Source of the DNA: JAAUTG01 sp964458705
Lineage (GTDB): Bacteria > Bacteroidota > Bacteroidia > Chitinophagales > Saprospiraceae
NCBI GenBank assembly: GCA_964458705.1
Contig: CAYWKD010000001.1
Location: 62,001-126,000, forward strand
DNA length: 64,000 nucleotides
Reading direction: 5' to 3'
A model generated the notes under the pieces. The model was not told the origin of the DNA and searched no databases. It saw nothing but the letters and a program-made list of their open reading frames with translations. Made by a program: the position numbers and the translations under genes. This document shows, piece after piece, positions 8,108-17,029 of this stretch (positions within the stretch are counted from its first letter, which is position 1; each line of letters opens with the position of its first letter).

Positions 8108-9682
8108 TCACTTTACTTTCTTGATCTTTCCTTGCACTCTTTTCACTATAATCGCTTCGCTGAGCTTACTTTCATTACCAAACCTATTCACCGCCGAAAC
8201 AGCATAAGTATATATTTCGCCATCTAACGTTGTGGTATCAAAGTATTTCTTGAGCTTTTTTTCTCGCTTTGTTACTTTTAAAATACTTGTTGCTCGTTCA
8301 GTATCTATATTTTGTTCGCCTGTCCAGCGGTAGATCAAATAGTAATCAGGCGGGAGCAATCCAAAACCATTAGTAATTGAAGGCTTATTGGGTTTCCACT
8401 TTATTTTTACTCCCTTGGCACTGCCTTTCACTTTTTTAAGTTTGGGTGTATTAGGTTGTATTTCGCCCTCTGTATCGAAGGGTGTGATTGCATTACCAAC
8501 GAAATAAGTACCTGATAAAGAATCGCTTATTCCCAAAGGATTATTCAGTAAACTCTTAGCACTAAAAAAAATACTGCCTTTCACATCGTCATAACTGCGA
8601 TTCATCTTAATCTGATCGGGAATTTCATCGGTCTCTTGCCACGCTTGAACAGGATTAGCTCCTACTTTATAAGCAGCCTGACCAATAACTAATTTTTGTG
8701 TGCCTGCATAACGACGCCACCACTTCAATAATATCTCGTAATCTGCTGGTGGATAGCCAATATTGAAATAAATTTGTGGTGCAACATAATCTATCCAGCC
8801 GTTCTCTAGCCAAGTAACAACATCAGCGTAAAGGTCATCGTAACTTTGAGCACCAGCCGTTGTTTCAGAACCAATTGGATCAGTAGATTTATTTCTCCAA
8901 ACCCCGAACGGACTAACACCAAACTTTAAATAAGGCTTTTTCTGCTTAATGGCAACTGCAAGTGCTTCAATCAGTTGGTCATTATTGTTGCGCCGCCAGT
9001 CTTCTAAACTGCCGTAGAGTTCGCCATACGTTTCATATTGTAAACTATCATTAAACGCCTTGCCTTGAATAGGATAAGGATAGAAATAATCATCCATGTG
9101 AATGCCATCAATATCATAGTTTGCCGTGATTTCTTCTACTACCGACACAATATGTTTTCGCACCTCTGGAATACCAGGATTCATATAAAATTTATTGCCA
9201 TACTCCACTAACCAGTCTCTGTGCTTGTAAAAAACATGCCAAGGCGAGAGGCTCATGGTATCCAAGTCCATTGTGGCACGATAAGGATTGATCCAAGCAT
9301 GAAAATCCATGCCATTATCGTGTGCCACTTTTGTCATGTAAGCTAAAGGATCGTAGCTTGGTACGGGGGCAGTACCTTGCTCACCTGTTAGGAATTTCGA
9401 CCACGGCACAAATTCGGAGGCATAAAAGGCATCGGCTGTCGGACGAATCTGAACAAATACTGCATTTAAGCCCATTTCCTTGAATCGCTCCACCATTTTC
9501 TTCCACTGTTCTTTCTGTGCCACGCCATTAGTAGTAGGCACTTTAGGAAAATCAATATTATTTACAGTCGCAACCCATACACCTCGCAGCTCTCGCTTGG
9601 GTACATCCACTTGAGCCAATGCCATTTGTGAGAAAGCTGTAATCGTAGTTAAAATCGCAATCAATAAAATTCTCATCTTCAA
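8108..9682 (-). CDS. Secreted GHL10 (DUF187) family glycoside-hydrolase-like protein
   Basis: Predicted exported hydrolase on cell-envelope or polysaccharide glycans. The 524-aa product has a signal peptide (residues 1-24, ending ALAQ), then a TIM barrel opening RELRGVWVATVNNIDFP and carrying FHAWINPYRA, DGIHMDDYFYPY and APQIYFNIGYP, the GHL10 hallmarks. The last 100 or so residues (GSAKGVKIKWKPN ... IYTYAVSAVNRFGNES) resemble a fibronectin type III module. There is no lipobox, although many relatives are lipoproteins. The substrate cannot be read from the sequence. A start at the third codon (also ATG) is equally possible. Confidence 0.87.
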   Translation of the reverse strand: MKMRILLIAILTTITAFSQMALAQVDVPKRELRGVWVATVNNIDFPKVPTTNGVAQKEQWKKMVERFKEMGLNAVFVQIRPTADAFYASEFVPWSKFLTGEQGTAPVPSYDPLAYMTKVAHDNGMDFHAWINPYRATMDLDTMSLSPWHVFYKHRDWLVEYGNKFYMNPGIPEVRKHIVSVVEEITANYDIDGIHMDDYFYPYPIQGKAFNDSLQYETYGELYGSLEDWRRNNNDQLIEALAVAIKQKKPYLKFGVSPFGVWRNKSTDPIGSETTAGAQSYDDLYADVVTWLENGWIDYVAPQIYFNIGYPPADYEILLKWWRRYAGTQKLVIGQAAYKVGANPVQAWQETDEIPDQIKMNRSYDDVKGSIFFSAKSLLNNPLGISDSLSGTYFVGNAITPFDTEGEIQPNTPKLKKVKGSAKGVKIKWKPNKPSITNGFGLLPPDYYLIYRWTGEQNIDTERATSILKVTKREKKLKKYFDTTTLDGEIYTYAVSAVNRFGNESKLSEAIIVKRVQGKIKKVK

Positions 9683-9838
9683 AACTAGTGTGTTGTAACA
9701 ATAAATAATACCTAACTGATAGCTTCTAACATCTAAGTTACAGTATAAAAGTAATAATTTATTTCAGAATTATGTAATCCGTAGGTGGTGGTGTTTTAAA
9801 ACTAAAAAATAAGATTGTCAAAAGCAGCTATTGCGTGC

Positions 9839-10501
9839 CTAATCCTTCAAAGCCAGCACCCATTGCTTTTCAGACCATCCCTTATGAATAGAAGCTAAAT
9901 TCACCGTAGGATCAATGAATGCTTGGCTTACTCGACCATTGAGGGCGACATGACTATCAACAGTTACAATTGGCTGTTTGAACCCATATTTTTTTTGTAT
10001 TCTTCAGCTAAGCGATGAGCAAACTGCAAAATCAAGTCAGGCTGTATGGCCATCTGCTTTTCTTGATAACCCGTAAGATAGCTTGAATTATCGACTTCGC
10101 TCTGTCTGCCTGTTTTGGCATCTTTCACATAAAAAGTGGCTTGCCCTACTTTTTCAACCAGCATGACTTGCCAAGCGAAGCGATACCCCTCTTCACTCCA
10201 AAGTACATTGCTATCATAAAATAAATATCGGAGTGGAGAAAGCAATTGAAAAACAAAAGAAATTATTAAAACAGGGCGAAGTAATGACATAGAAAAAGAA
10301 GGAAAGTGACTCGAAACCATAGAACTTAAAAAAGAACTGTGGCTCGACATATAACCGCTCTAGCCACCCACTAAACATAAATCGGATAGCTCCCACCATC
10401 ATCAATCCACCAAATAAGATACGAAAAGTAACTAGTGGCTCAATCCTCAGTTTTCCAGTGTGAATTCGTTGCGTGATTTTCTTTAAACTAAATAGGTTCA
10501 T
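9839..10501 (-). pseudogene. HTTM / vitamin K-dependent gamma-carboxylase-like gene, internally deleted and frameshifted
   Basis: Three pieces of an HTTM-domain membrane protein survive in order. The amino end (from ATG 10501) includes RILFGGLMMVGAIRFM and YVEPQFFFKFYGFE. Around 10300 the match jumps, in another frame, to a late part of the family (LLSPLRYLFYDSNV and LWSEEGYRFAWQVMLVEK), so roughly 200 central residues are gone. A further shift at an 8-A run (minus strand, near 9990) is needed to reach the tail (TVDSHVALNGRVSQAFIDP ... QWVLALKD, stop at 9839). Family members are about 450 aa. I read this as a decayed gene. The homopolymer shift alone could be a sequencing error, but the missing middle could not. 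Confidence 0.8.
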
Positions 10502-10697
10502 TATGTCGCTGAGAAATTTATTAACATAACTAATAGATAATTAAAGTAAACCTCTCAAACATTCACCAAAAATGACGCATCTCTAGTGCAAGATTATTGA
10601 CACATTTTTCTTTTCCCAAGCAAAATTGTAGAATCATCATCTTTTCAGTATATTTACAACGTCTTATTTTTTACTATAAAATTTGATTTGCCGATAA

Positions 10698-12998
10698 ATG
10701 AAAAAATTAATTGGGGGATTAGCACTAGCAATAGGACTGATATATTCTTGTGGTATTCTTAAAAATAACGGTACAACTAAAAATGAAGTTGATTACAACC
10801 TTCATATTCGCCCGATTCTTTCGGACAAATGCTTCGTCTGTCACGGTCCTGATGCTGCTCAACGACAAGAAGAACTTCGCTTGGATACTGAAGCAGGAGC
10901 TTATGCTGCCCTGAAAGGACAAGCGAACCAATTTGCCATTACACCAGGAAATTTGGAAGCGTCCGAGGTTTGGAGAAGAATTAACTCAAAAGACCCTTCG
11001 GAAGTCATGCCAATACCAGAATCCAACCTACATCTGACACAAACAGAAATTGATTTGATTGGTCAATGGATAAAGCAGGGAGCAGAGTACAAAAAACACT
11101 GGTCATTCATTCCACCCACAAAAGCTGAATTACCTAGGATAAAGCAAATAAGCTGGGCAGCTAATGAGATAGATTACTTTGTATTAAATAAGATAGAAAA
11201 TGCAGGTTTAAAGCCCAATGAAGCAGCAGACAAATCATTGCTGTTAAAGCGATTGGCTTTTGACTTAACAGGCCTACCGCCAAACCTTGAATTACAAGAA
11301 AAATTCTTAGAAGATAACTCGCCAAACGCTTATGAAAAGGTAGTAGATAAATTATTAGACAGTCCTCACTACGGCGAAAAAATGGCATTGCATTGGCTAG
11401 ACGTAGCTCGATATGCAGATTCGCACGGTTATCAGGATGATGGTTTAAGAACTATGTGGCCTTGGCGGGATTGGGTGATTCATGCGTTCAACCAAAACTA
11501 CCCCTATGATAAATTTGTAACTTGGCAATTGGCAGGTGATTTACTGCCCGACAAGAATAAAGAAACACTATTAGCAACGGGCTTTAATAGAAATCACAAA
11601 ATCACACAAGAGGGAGGTATAATTGACGAAGAATACCGCATTGAATATGTAACCGATAGAACGAACACCTTTGGTAAAGCCTTTCTCGCATTGACATTTG
11701 AGTGTGCTAAATGCCACGATCACAAATACGACCCCATTTCACAAGAAGATTATTACAGCACTTTTGCCTTTTTCAATCAAGTGCCTGAGAAGGGCTTGGT
11801 TGGCGATATCTCACTAGCATCATTAGCAGATCCTCCCAAAATAAAAATTACTGATGCCGATGTGGATAGTATCTTAACCTTTATCAATCAAAAAGATACA
11901 ACGGCTGTTGAAGTAATGATAATGCAAGATTCAATAGGTATTCGCCCAACTCGAATTTTGAGTCGCGGCAATTATGACGCACCCGCAGACACTGTTTCTT
12001 TCAGCACACCAAAAGATATATTGTTTTTTGATACTACAAAGTTTGAACAGAATAGACTAGGGCTTGCCAAGTGGCTACTAGATGATCAGAACCCTCTAAC
12101 TGCTAGAGTATTCGTAAATCGAATTTGGCAAGAACTCTTCGGTAGAGGAATTGTAGAAACTTCTGGTGATTTTGGAATGCAAGGAGAACTGCCTACACAT
12201 TTGGAACTATTAGACTGGTTAGCTATTGATTTCCAACAAAATAATTGGGACATTAAACGATTAATCAAGCAGATAGTAATGTCGGCTACCTATCGTCAAT
12301 CCGCAGAAGTTACGAAACAACATTTAGATATTGACCCTGAGAATATATACCTAGCTCGTTCTACGCGATTGCGCTTGAGTGCTGAGTTAGTAAAAGACCA
12401 CGTCTTAGCAAGTAGTGGTTTGTTGAATGCTGAAATTGGAGGACCAAGCGTGAAGCCCTATCAGCCTGATGGTATTTGGGAAACCACCACTTCTGGCAGA
12501 GGAGAACTAGCAGAGTATATTCAAGATCATGGCAGCGATCTCTATCGAAGAGGTATGTATGTATTTATCAAACGAACCGTTCCACCACCAGTAATGCTGA
12601 TGTTTGATGCCTCCAATAGGGATCAATGCGAAGTGCGTCGATTAAACACCAATACACCACTGCAAGCACTCGTTATGCTCAATGATCCGCATGTGCTAGA
12701 AGCATCTAGGGTTTTAGCAGAGCAGCTAATGCAACAGCAAAACAGTACAGAAGAAAAAGTAGCAGAAGCCTTTCGTCGAATCATCTGCCGACCAATGAGA
12801 GCAAAAGAAAAAAAATTACTTTTAGAATATTTTGAGACAGAACAAAAATACTTTAAAGAAAAAGAGCATGCCGCTGAGCGACTAATTGATATAGGTGAGC
12901 ATCAAAAAGCCAAAGTCAATGATATAGTTACCCTAACAGCCCTAATGCAAGTAGTGCATACTATTTACAACATGGAAGAAGCCATTATGAAAACTTGA
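10698..12998 (+). CDS. DUF1549/DUF1553 lipoprotein with planctomycete-type cytochrome c domain
   Basis: A 766-aa predicted lipoprotein (lipobox LIYSC, Cys18). A PSCyt1 domain follows with one haem motif CFVCH at residues 45-49, and GEVMPIP-like text (SEVMPIPESN) that is typical of these domains. PSCyt2/DUF1549 comes next (LLKRLAFDLTGLPPN, HWLDVARYADSHGYQDDG) and then PSD1/DUF1553 (RVFVNRIWQELFGRGIVETSGDFGMQG, FDASNRDQCEVRRLNTNTPLQAL). These proteins occur in pairs with DUF1501 proteins, as here, and are linked to polysaccharide or sulfated-glycan use in planctomycetes; their exact reaction is not known to me. A periplasm-facing redox or hydrolytic role is inferred. Confidence 0.9.
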   Translation: MKKLIGGLALAIGLIYSCGILKNNGTTKNEVDYNLHIRPILSDKCFVCHGPDAAQRQEELRLDTEAGAYAALKGQANQFAITPGNLEASEVWRRINSKDPSEVMPIPESNLHLTQTEIDLIGQWIKQGAEYKKHWSFIPPTKAELPRIKQISWAANEIDYFVLNKIENAGLKPNEAADKSLLLKRLAFDLTGLPPNLELQEKFLEDNSPNAYEKVVDKLLDSPHYGEKMALHWLDVARYADSHGYQDDGLRTMWPWRDWVIHAFNQNYPYDKFVTWQLAGDLLPDKNKETLLATGFNRNHKITQEGGIIDEEYRIEYVTDRTNTFGKAFLALTFECAKCHDHKYDPISQEDYYSTFAFFNQVPEKGLVGDISLASLADPPKIKITDADVDSILTFINQKDTTAVEVMIMQDSIGIRPTRILSRGNYDAPADTVSFSTPKDILFFDTTKFEQNRLGLAKWLLDDQNPLTARVFVNRIWQELFGRGIVETSGDFGMQGELPTHLELLDWLAIDFQQNNWDIKRLIKQIVMSATYRQSAEVTKQHLDIDPENIYLARSTRLRLSAELVKDHVLASSGLLNAEIGGPSVKPYQPDGIWETTTSGRGELAEYIQDHGSDLYRRGMYVFIKRTVPPPVMLMFDASNRDQCEVRRLNTNTPLQALVMLNDPHVLEASRVLAEQLMQQQNSTEEKVAEAFRRIICRPMRAKEKKLLLEYFETEQKYFKEKEHAAERLIDIGEHQKAKVNDIVTLTALMQVVHTIYNMEEAIMKT

Positions 12999-13005
12999 TG
13001 AATAA

Positions 13006-13023
13006 CACCTATTGAGATAGGTG
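13006..13023 (+). other. Small intercistronic hairpin
   Basis: CACCTAT (13006-13012) and ATAGGTG (13017-13023) form a 7-bp stem with a 4-nt loop, 8 bp after the cytochrome gene stop and 69 bp before the DUF1501 start. There is no T-run, so it is more likely an mRNA-stabilising or processing structure than a full terminator. Confidence 0.4.
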
Positions 13024-13091
13024 AAACTTGTTCAATAGCAGTAATCTTCACTTCCAAGTAAAAATAAGTCAATACATTAAAACAAACTATC

Positions 13092-14543
13092 ATGGCAAAC
13101 GAATTTTTAAAACAACGACTACATATCAATCGGCGTCACTTTCTTAGCAAAGTCAGCCTAGGTCTAGGAAGTGTGGCTTTAGGCTCATTGTTGATGCCTA
13201 GTCTATTCAATAAAGACGATGAAGATAGTTTTGGCTTGCCACTGGGTTTACCTCATTTTGCACCTAAAGCAAAACGAATTATATATCTCTTTCAAAATGG
13301 TGCGCCCTCTCAATTAGAAAGTTTTGATTACAAACCCAAACTAAATGAACTGTTTGGTCAGGATTTACCTGAATCAATACGTGGCGATCAAAGATTGACA
13401 GGTATGACTGCCAATCAAGAAAAATTTCCACTTGTCGGATCTAAGTTTGGTTTCAAACAATATGGCGAGTCAGGAGCATGGATATCTGATCTTTTTCCTA
13501 ATATTGCTAAAATTGCAGATGATATTTGTATCATCAAATCTATGCACACTGAAGCGATCAATCACGATCCCGCTTTGACTTTTATGCAAACAGGAGCACA
13601 GCAGGGTAATCGTCCAAGTATGGGTGCATGGTTGAGCTATGGACTCGGAAGTGAAAATAAAAACTTACCCAACTACTGCGTACTCCTTTCAAGAGGTCGA
13701 GGAAATGGACAAGGTGTATATTCAAAACTCTGGACAAATGGCTTTTTAGATAGTATTCATCAAGGCGTACAGTTCAGCGCGAGTGAAGAGCCTGTTTTGT
13801 ATTTGAATAATCCAACGGGAACAGATAAGCAACATCGTAGAAAAATGTTAGATGAATTGGCGAAATTGAACGCTATGAACTACGATGAATTCGGCGACCC
13901 AGAAATCTACACCAAAATACAGCAATACGAAATGGCATATCGGATGCAAACTGCTGTTCCAGAACTAACAGATTTGAGTAAAGAACCTGAGAGTATAATA
14001 AGACTATATGGTGCAGATTGCCTAGTACCAGGCACTTATGCGGCTAATTGTTTATTGGCGAGAAAACTATCTGAATCAGGCGTCCGCTTTGTACAATTGT
14101 ATCATCAAGGATGGGATCAGCACGGGAATTTAGCAGGCGAAATGGCAATGCAAGCAGAAGACGTGGATAGAGCTTCAGCAGCCTTGGTGATGGATTTGAA
14201 ACAGCGTGGTTTGCTAGATGAAACACTGGTCGTCTGGGGTGGTGAATTTGGTCGAACAAACTACTGTCAAGGCAACTTAGCTAAAGATGTCTATGGTCGA
14301 GATCATCATCCGAGAGCCTATTCGATATGGATGGCAGGTGGTGGTGTGAAGCCTGGCGTGTATGGCGAAACCGACGAACTGGGCTACAATATCACTGAAA
14401 ATCCAGTACATATCAACGACTTCCATGCTACGGTACTTCACTTGATGGGATTGAACCATGAGAAGTTAACCTATAAACATCTTGGACGTAGATATCGATT
14501 GACAGACGTTGCGGGTAAAGTAGTCGATGGAATTATCACATAA
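13092..14543 (+). CDS. Tat-exported DUF1501 (sulfatase-like) protein
   Basis: A 483-aa member of the DUF1501 family, which has an alkaline phosphatase/sulfatase-like fold. A twin-arginine signal is visible at the amino end (NRRHFLSK, Arg14-Arg15, followed by a glycine- and leucine-rich core), so export in folded form is likely. Family marks include KRIIYLFQNGAPSQLESFDYKP, MHTEAINHDPALTFMQTG, RFVQLYHQGWDQHGNL, VVWGGEFGRTNYCQG and RDHHPRAYSIWMAGGGVKPG; the Asp/His residues suggest a metal site. It almost certainly works with the upstream DUF1549/DUF1553 lipoprotein, from which it is separated by 93 bp. The substrate is unknown. Confidence 0.9.
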   Translation: MANEFLKQRLHINRRHFLSKVSLGLGSVALGSLLMPSLFNKDDEDSFGLPLGLPHFAPKAKRIIYLFQNGAPSQLESFDYKPKLNELFGQDLPESIRGDQRLTGMTANQEKFPLVGSKFGFKQYGESGAWISDLFPNIAKIADDICIIKSMHTEAINHDPALTFMQTGAQQGNRPSMGAWLSYGLGSENKNLPNYCVLLSRGRGNGQGVYSKLWTNGFLDSIHQGVQFSASEEPVLYLNNPTGTDKQHRRKMLDELAKLNAMNYDEFGDPEIYTKIQQYEMAYRMQTAVPELTDLSKEPESIIRLYGADCLVPGTYAANCLLARKLSESGVRFVQLYHQGWDQHGNLAGEMAMQAEDVDRASAALVMDLKQRGLLDETLVVWGGEFGRTNYCQGNLAKDVYGRDHHPRAYSIWMAGGGVKPGVYGETDELGYNITENPVHINDFHATVLHLMGLNHEKLTYKHLGRRYRLTDVAGKVVDGIIT

Positions 14544-14606
14544 ACAAACACAAACTGTTACTAAATTTAAAGGAACAGTCAGATTTAAAATCAATCCATC
14601 ACTCAG

Positions 14607-14634
14607 CCGCTAGATTTTGTAATTGGCGGTTTTT
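14607..14634 (+). terminator. Weak terminator-like hairpin after the DUF1501 gene
   Basis: CCGC (14607-14610) and GCGG (14626-14629) bracket an AT-rich loop and are followed by TTTTT. The stem is short, so this is a tentative call; it sits in the 229-bp gap before the MoxR gene. Confidence 0.3.
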
Positions 14635-14772
14635 CAGGTAAAAATGACACAAATGAGCACATTCTGCTTTCTATTTCCTATTGAAAGTCCTACTTTCGCT
14701 TTCCATATGTAAAAACACTTTTAAAAAAATAACGTTCCTTATCATACTAAACAGATATAGTACAGAAAATAC

Positions 14773-15744
14773 ATGAGTCAAACAACCTATAAGTCAGATG
14801 TAAAAGCGGTAGATGGTTTAGCGCAAGCCTACCAAGACCTCAAAAAAGAAATCGGAAAAGTAATTGTAGGGCAAGATGAAGTGCTGAAAACTGTGATTAT
14901 ATCACTTTTCAGTAATGGACATAGCTTGTTAGTTGGGGTTCCTGGATTAGCAAAAACGTTGCTAGTTAGTACCATTTCAGAAGTGCTGGACTTGGATTTC
15001 AAACGCATTCAATTTACGCCTGACTTAATGCCTACGGACATTACAGGCTCAGAAGTATTCAGTGAAAATCGTCAATTCCAATTCAGTAAAGGTCCATTAT
15101 TTGCTAATATTGTACTCGCAGATGAGATTAATAGAACGCCTCCAAAGACGCAAGCAGCCTTACTAGAAGCCATGCAAGAACGCTCCGTAACTGTGGGTGG
15201 TGTAAGGCATTTATTGCCAAAACCTTTTTTTGTACTCGCTACGCAAAACCCAATCGAGCAAGAAGGTACTTACCCTTTGCCAGAGGCGCAACTTGATCGA
15301 TTTATGTTCAATATTCCTTTGGATTATCCATCCTATGAAGAGGAGATAGAAGTAGTGAAGGGTACGACCAAAATTGTAGAATATAATCTAAACCATATTC
15401 TTTCTGGTGAACAAATTATGTTTTTTCAGCAACTAATACGAAAGATACCAATTGCAGATAACGTATTAGAGTATGCCGTAGGGCTAGCAACAAAAACCCG
15501 TCCTAGCACACAACGTGCTACGGAAATGGTAAATAATTACATTTCTTGGGGTGCAGGTCCTCGTGCCTCTCAATATTTAGTTTTGGGTGCAAAATGTCAT
15601 GCAGCCATCAGTGGCAAGTATTCACCTGACATCGAAGATGTACAAGCCATTGCAAAATATGTGCTTCGTCATCGCATTGTACGAAATTACAAAGCCGAAG
15701 CAGAAGGCATCAACGAAGAAAAAGTGATTGAAAGCTTGTTTTAA
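14773..15744 (+). CDS. MoxR-family AAA+ ATPase
   Basis: A 323-aa cytoplasmic AAA+ chaperone-like ATPase. Walker A is GVPGLAKT (residues 55-62), Walker B is LADEIN (115-120) followed by RTPPKTQAALLEAMQE, and sensor 1 lies in ATQNPIEQEGTYPLPEAQLDRF. The C-terminal helical lid has RASQYLVLGAKCHA. MoxR proteins usually sit upstream of DUF58 and VWA-domain (Bat) genes. Here the next gene is on the opposite strand and no such partner is present, so the client is unknown; the partners may lie elsewhere. Confidence 0.92.
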   Translation: MSQTTYKSDVKAVDGLAQAYQDLKKEIGKVIVGQDEVLKTVIISLFSNGHSLLVGVPGLAKTLLVSTISEVLDLDFKRIQFTPDLMPTDITGSEVFSENRQFQFSKGPLFANIVLADEINRTPPKTQAALLEAMQERSVTVGGVRHLLPKPFFVLATQNPIEQEGTYPLPEAQLDRFMFNIPLDYPSYEEEIEVVKGTTKIVEYNLNHILSGEQIMFFQQLIRKIPIADNVLEYAVGLATKTRPSTQRATEMVNNYISWGAGPRASQYLVLGAKCHAAISGKYSPDIEDVQAIAKYVLRHRIVRNYKAEAEGINEEKVIESLF

Positions 15745-15952
15745 AAAATCAAAAACATGGTTAAAACCAATTCAATAGTATCCTTCATGTGGAAAGCTTA
15801 AAAGAGTATTTGTACTTTGTTTGCAAAAATGCCTTTTTTGTTACATCAGCAAGCCTAAAGGATTTGGAATTGATCTTATCTGAAAATAAGTTTATTATAC
15901 TACATAAATTGTTTATTGTCGCCGAATAATATTGACGGCTTTTGGAGTTGCT

Positions 15953-16543
15953 TTATTCTCGTATGAAAACTAGTTCTCCTCTACGAGATAGTTTTACAAT
16001 AGGTGACGGCTGCTCAAACTCTAGTTGTTTTTTACGGGCTTTCAAAATATAGTTTACCCCTTTTTTAATAATAGGACTAATAGATTCATAGTCAGTGGGG
16101 AAAGGTTCGTTACTAACATTGGCAGAAGTTGCTACAACGGGCTTACCAAAAGCCTTTACCACAGAATGACAAAATGGCTCAAGTGGAATTCTAATGGCAA
16201 CACTGCCATCCTCCCCAATTGCATTCGGAGCCAAGCCTTTTGCCCTATCATATACCACCGTCAAAGGACGCACATGATAAGATAGCAAAGTCTCTATTTT
16301 AGGATGAACGTGAGAGACGTAATGCTTTATCATGTCTATCGAATCTGCTAGCAACACAAAAGGCTTGGATAAATCTCTTTGCTTTAACTCGTACACCTTA
16401 CTAACAGCTTCTGCATTACAAGCATCGCAACCGATGCCCCATATCGTATCCGTAGGAAAAAGCAGTGTGCCTCCTTCTTGTAGAGTAAAAACAGCTTTAT
16501 CTATCTCATAATCAAACATCATGAAAGTCGAAGCTTCATCCAT
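15953..16543 (-). CDS. L-threonylcarbamoyladenylate synthase (TsaC/Sua5/YwlC domain)
   Basis: Makes threonylcarbamoyl-AMP from threonine, bicarbonate and ATP for t6A37 modification of ANN-decoding tRNAs. The 196-aa product has the YrdC-type motifs FPTDTIWGIGCDACN, KQRDLSKPFVLL, RPLTVVYDRAKGLAP, VAIRIP and VVATSANVSNEPFPTD. It has only the catalytic domain, without the C-terminal Sua5 extension. ATGs at codons 1, 8 and 9 are all possible starts; I use the first. The 208 bp between its stop and the MoxR stop are convergent spacer with no clear feature. Confidence 0.9.
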   Translation of the reverse strand: MDEASTFMMFDYEIDKAVFTLQEGGTLLFPTDTIWGIGCDACNAEAVSKVYELKQRDLSKPFVLLADSIDMIKHYVSHVHPKIETLLSYHVRPLTVVYDRAKGLAPNAIGEDGSVAIRIPLEPFCHSVVKAFGKPVVATSANVSNEPFPTDYESISPIIKKGVNYILKARKKQLEFEQPSPIVKLSRRGELVFIRE

Positions 16544-17029
16544 AAAAATTTGTTTGTATATTTTCTTGAATAAAATGCTGTATCAATAATAAAATTTGCA
16601 ATAATCTTTACATTCTATTGATGATATAGATTAATCGGTCTTCTTAACCAACAGAAAACAGACAAACCCTAATTTAATGCAAACTATTGCTTAATACTAT
16701 AAAGAAATTTACTGATTGAAACATCTAAATCTCATTTCTGATTGTGTATATTTTTCAAGTTTAATAATTTGATTGTAAATTAAGACAAATACTACACAAC
16801 TGACTGCGAAATAAACCATCTAAGTACCTACGAATACCTTGTGTGTGACATTATTTTTTTAGAAACACAATAAGAATATCACAAAACTCCTTCAAAAAAA
16901 CTAATTAGAACCATAACAATTTGAAATAATTGAGCTATTGTCTAAGTACTTATTTTATATAATAACCTTTTTGACCAAAAAATGGTGAAACTATGTTTTA
17001 ATACCAAAATGATACGCTAATTTTACAGT
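16544..17029. other. 486-bp AT-rich intergenic region
   Basis: Lies between the divergent tsaC and hemE genes. No open frame of coding character, tRNA-like fold or long repeat is visible. It contains the proposed hemE promoter at 16970-16999; a tsaC promoter is expected near the left end but I cannot place it. Confidence 0.6.
16970..16999 (+). promoter_or_regulatory. Candidate Bacteroidota-type promoter of hemE
   Basis: TTTG at 16970-16973, an 18-nt spacer, then TATGTTTT at 16992-16999, which matches the phylum's -33/-7 consensus (TTTG, TAnnTTTG) except for the last base. Transcription would start about 25 nt before the hemE ATG. Confidence 0.4.

Noticed and set aside
9960..10010. Programmed frameshift in the HTTM gene
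   Set aside because: The A tract could slip, but the 200-residue internal loss shows that the gene is dead anyway.
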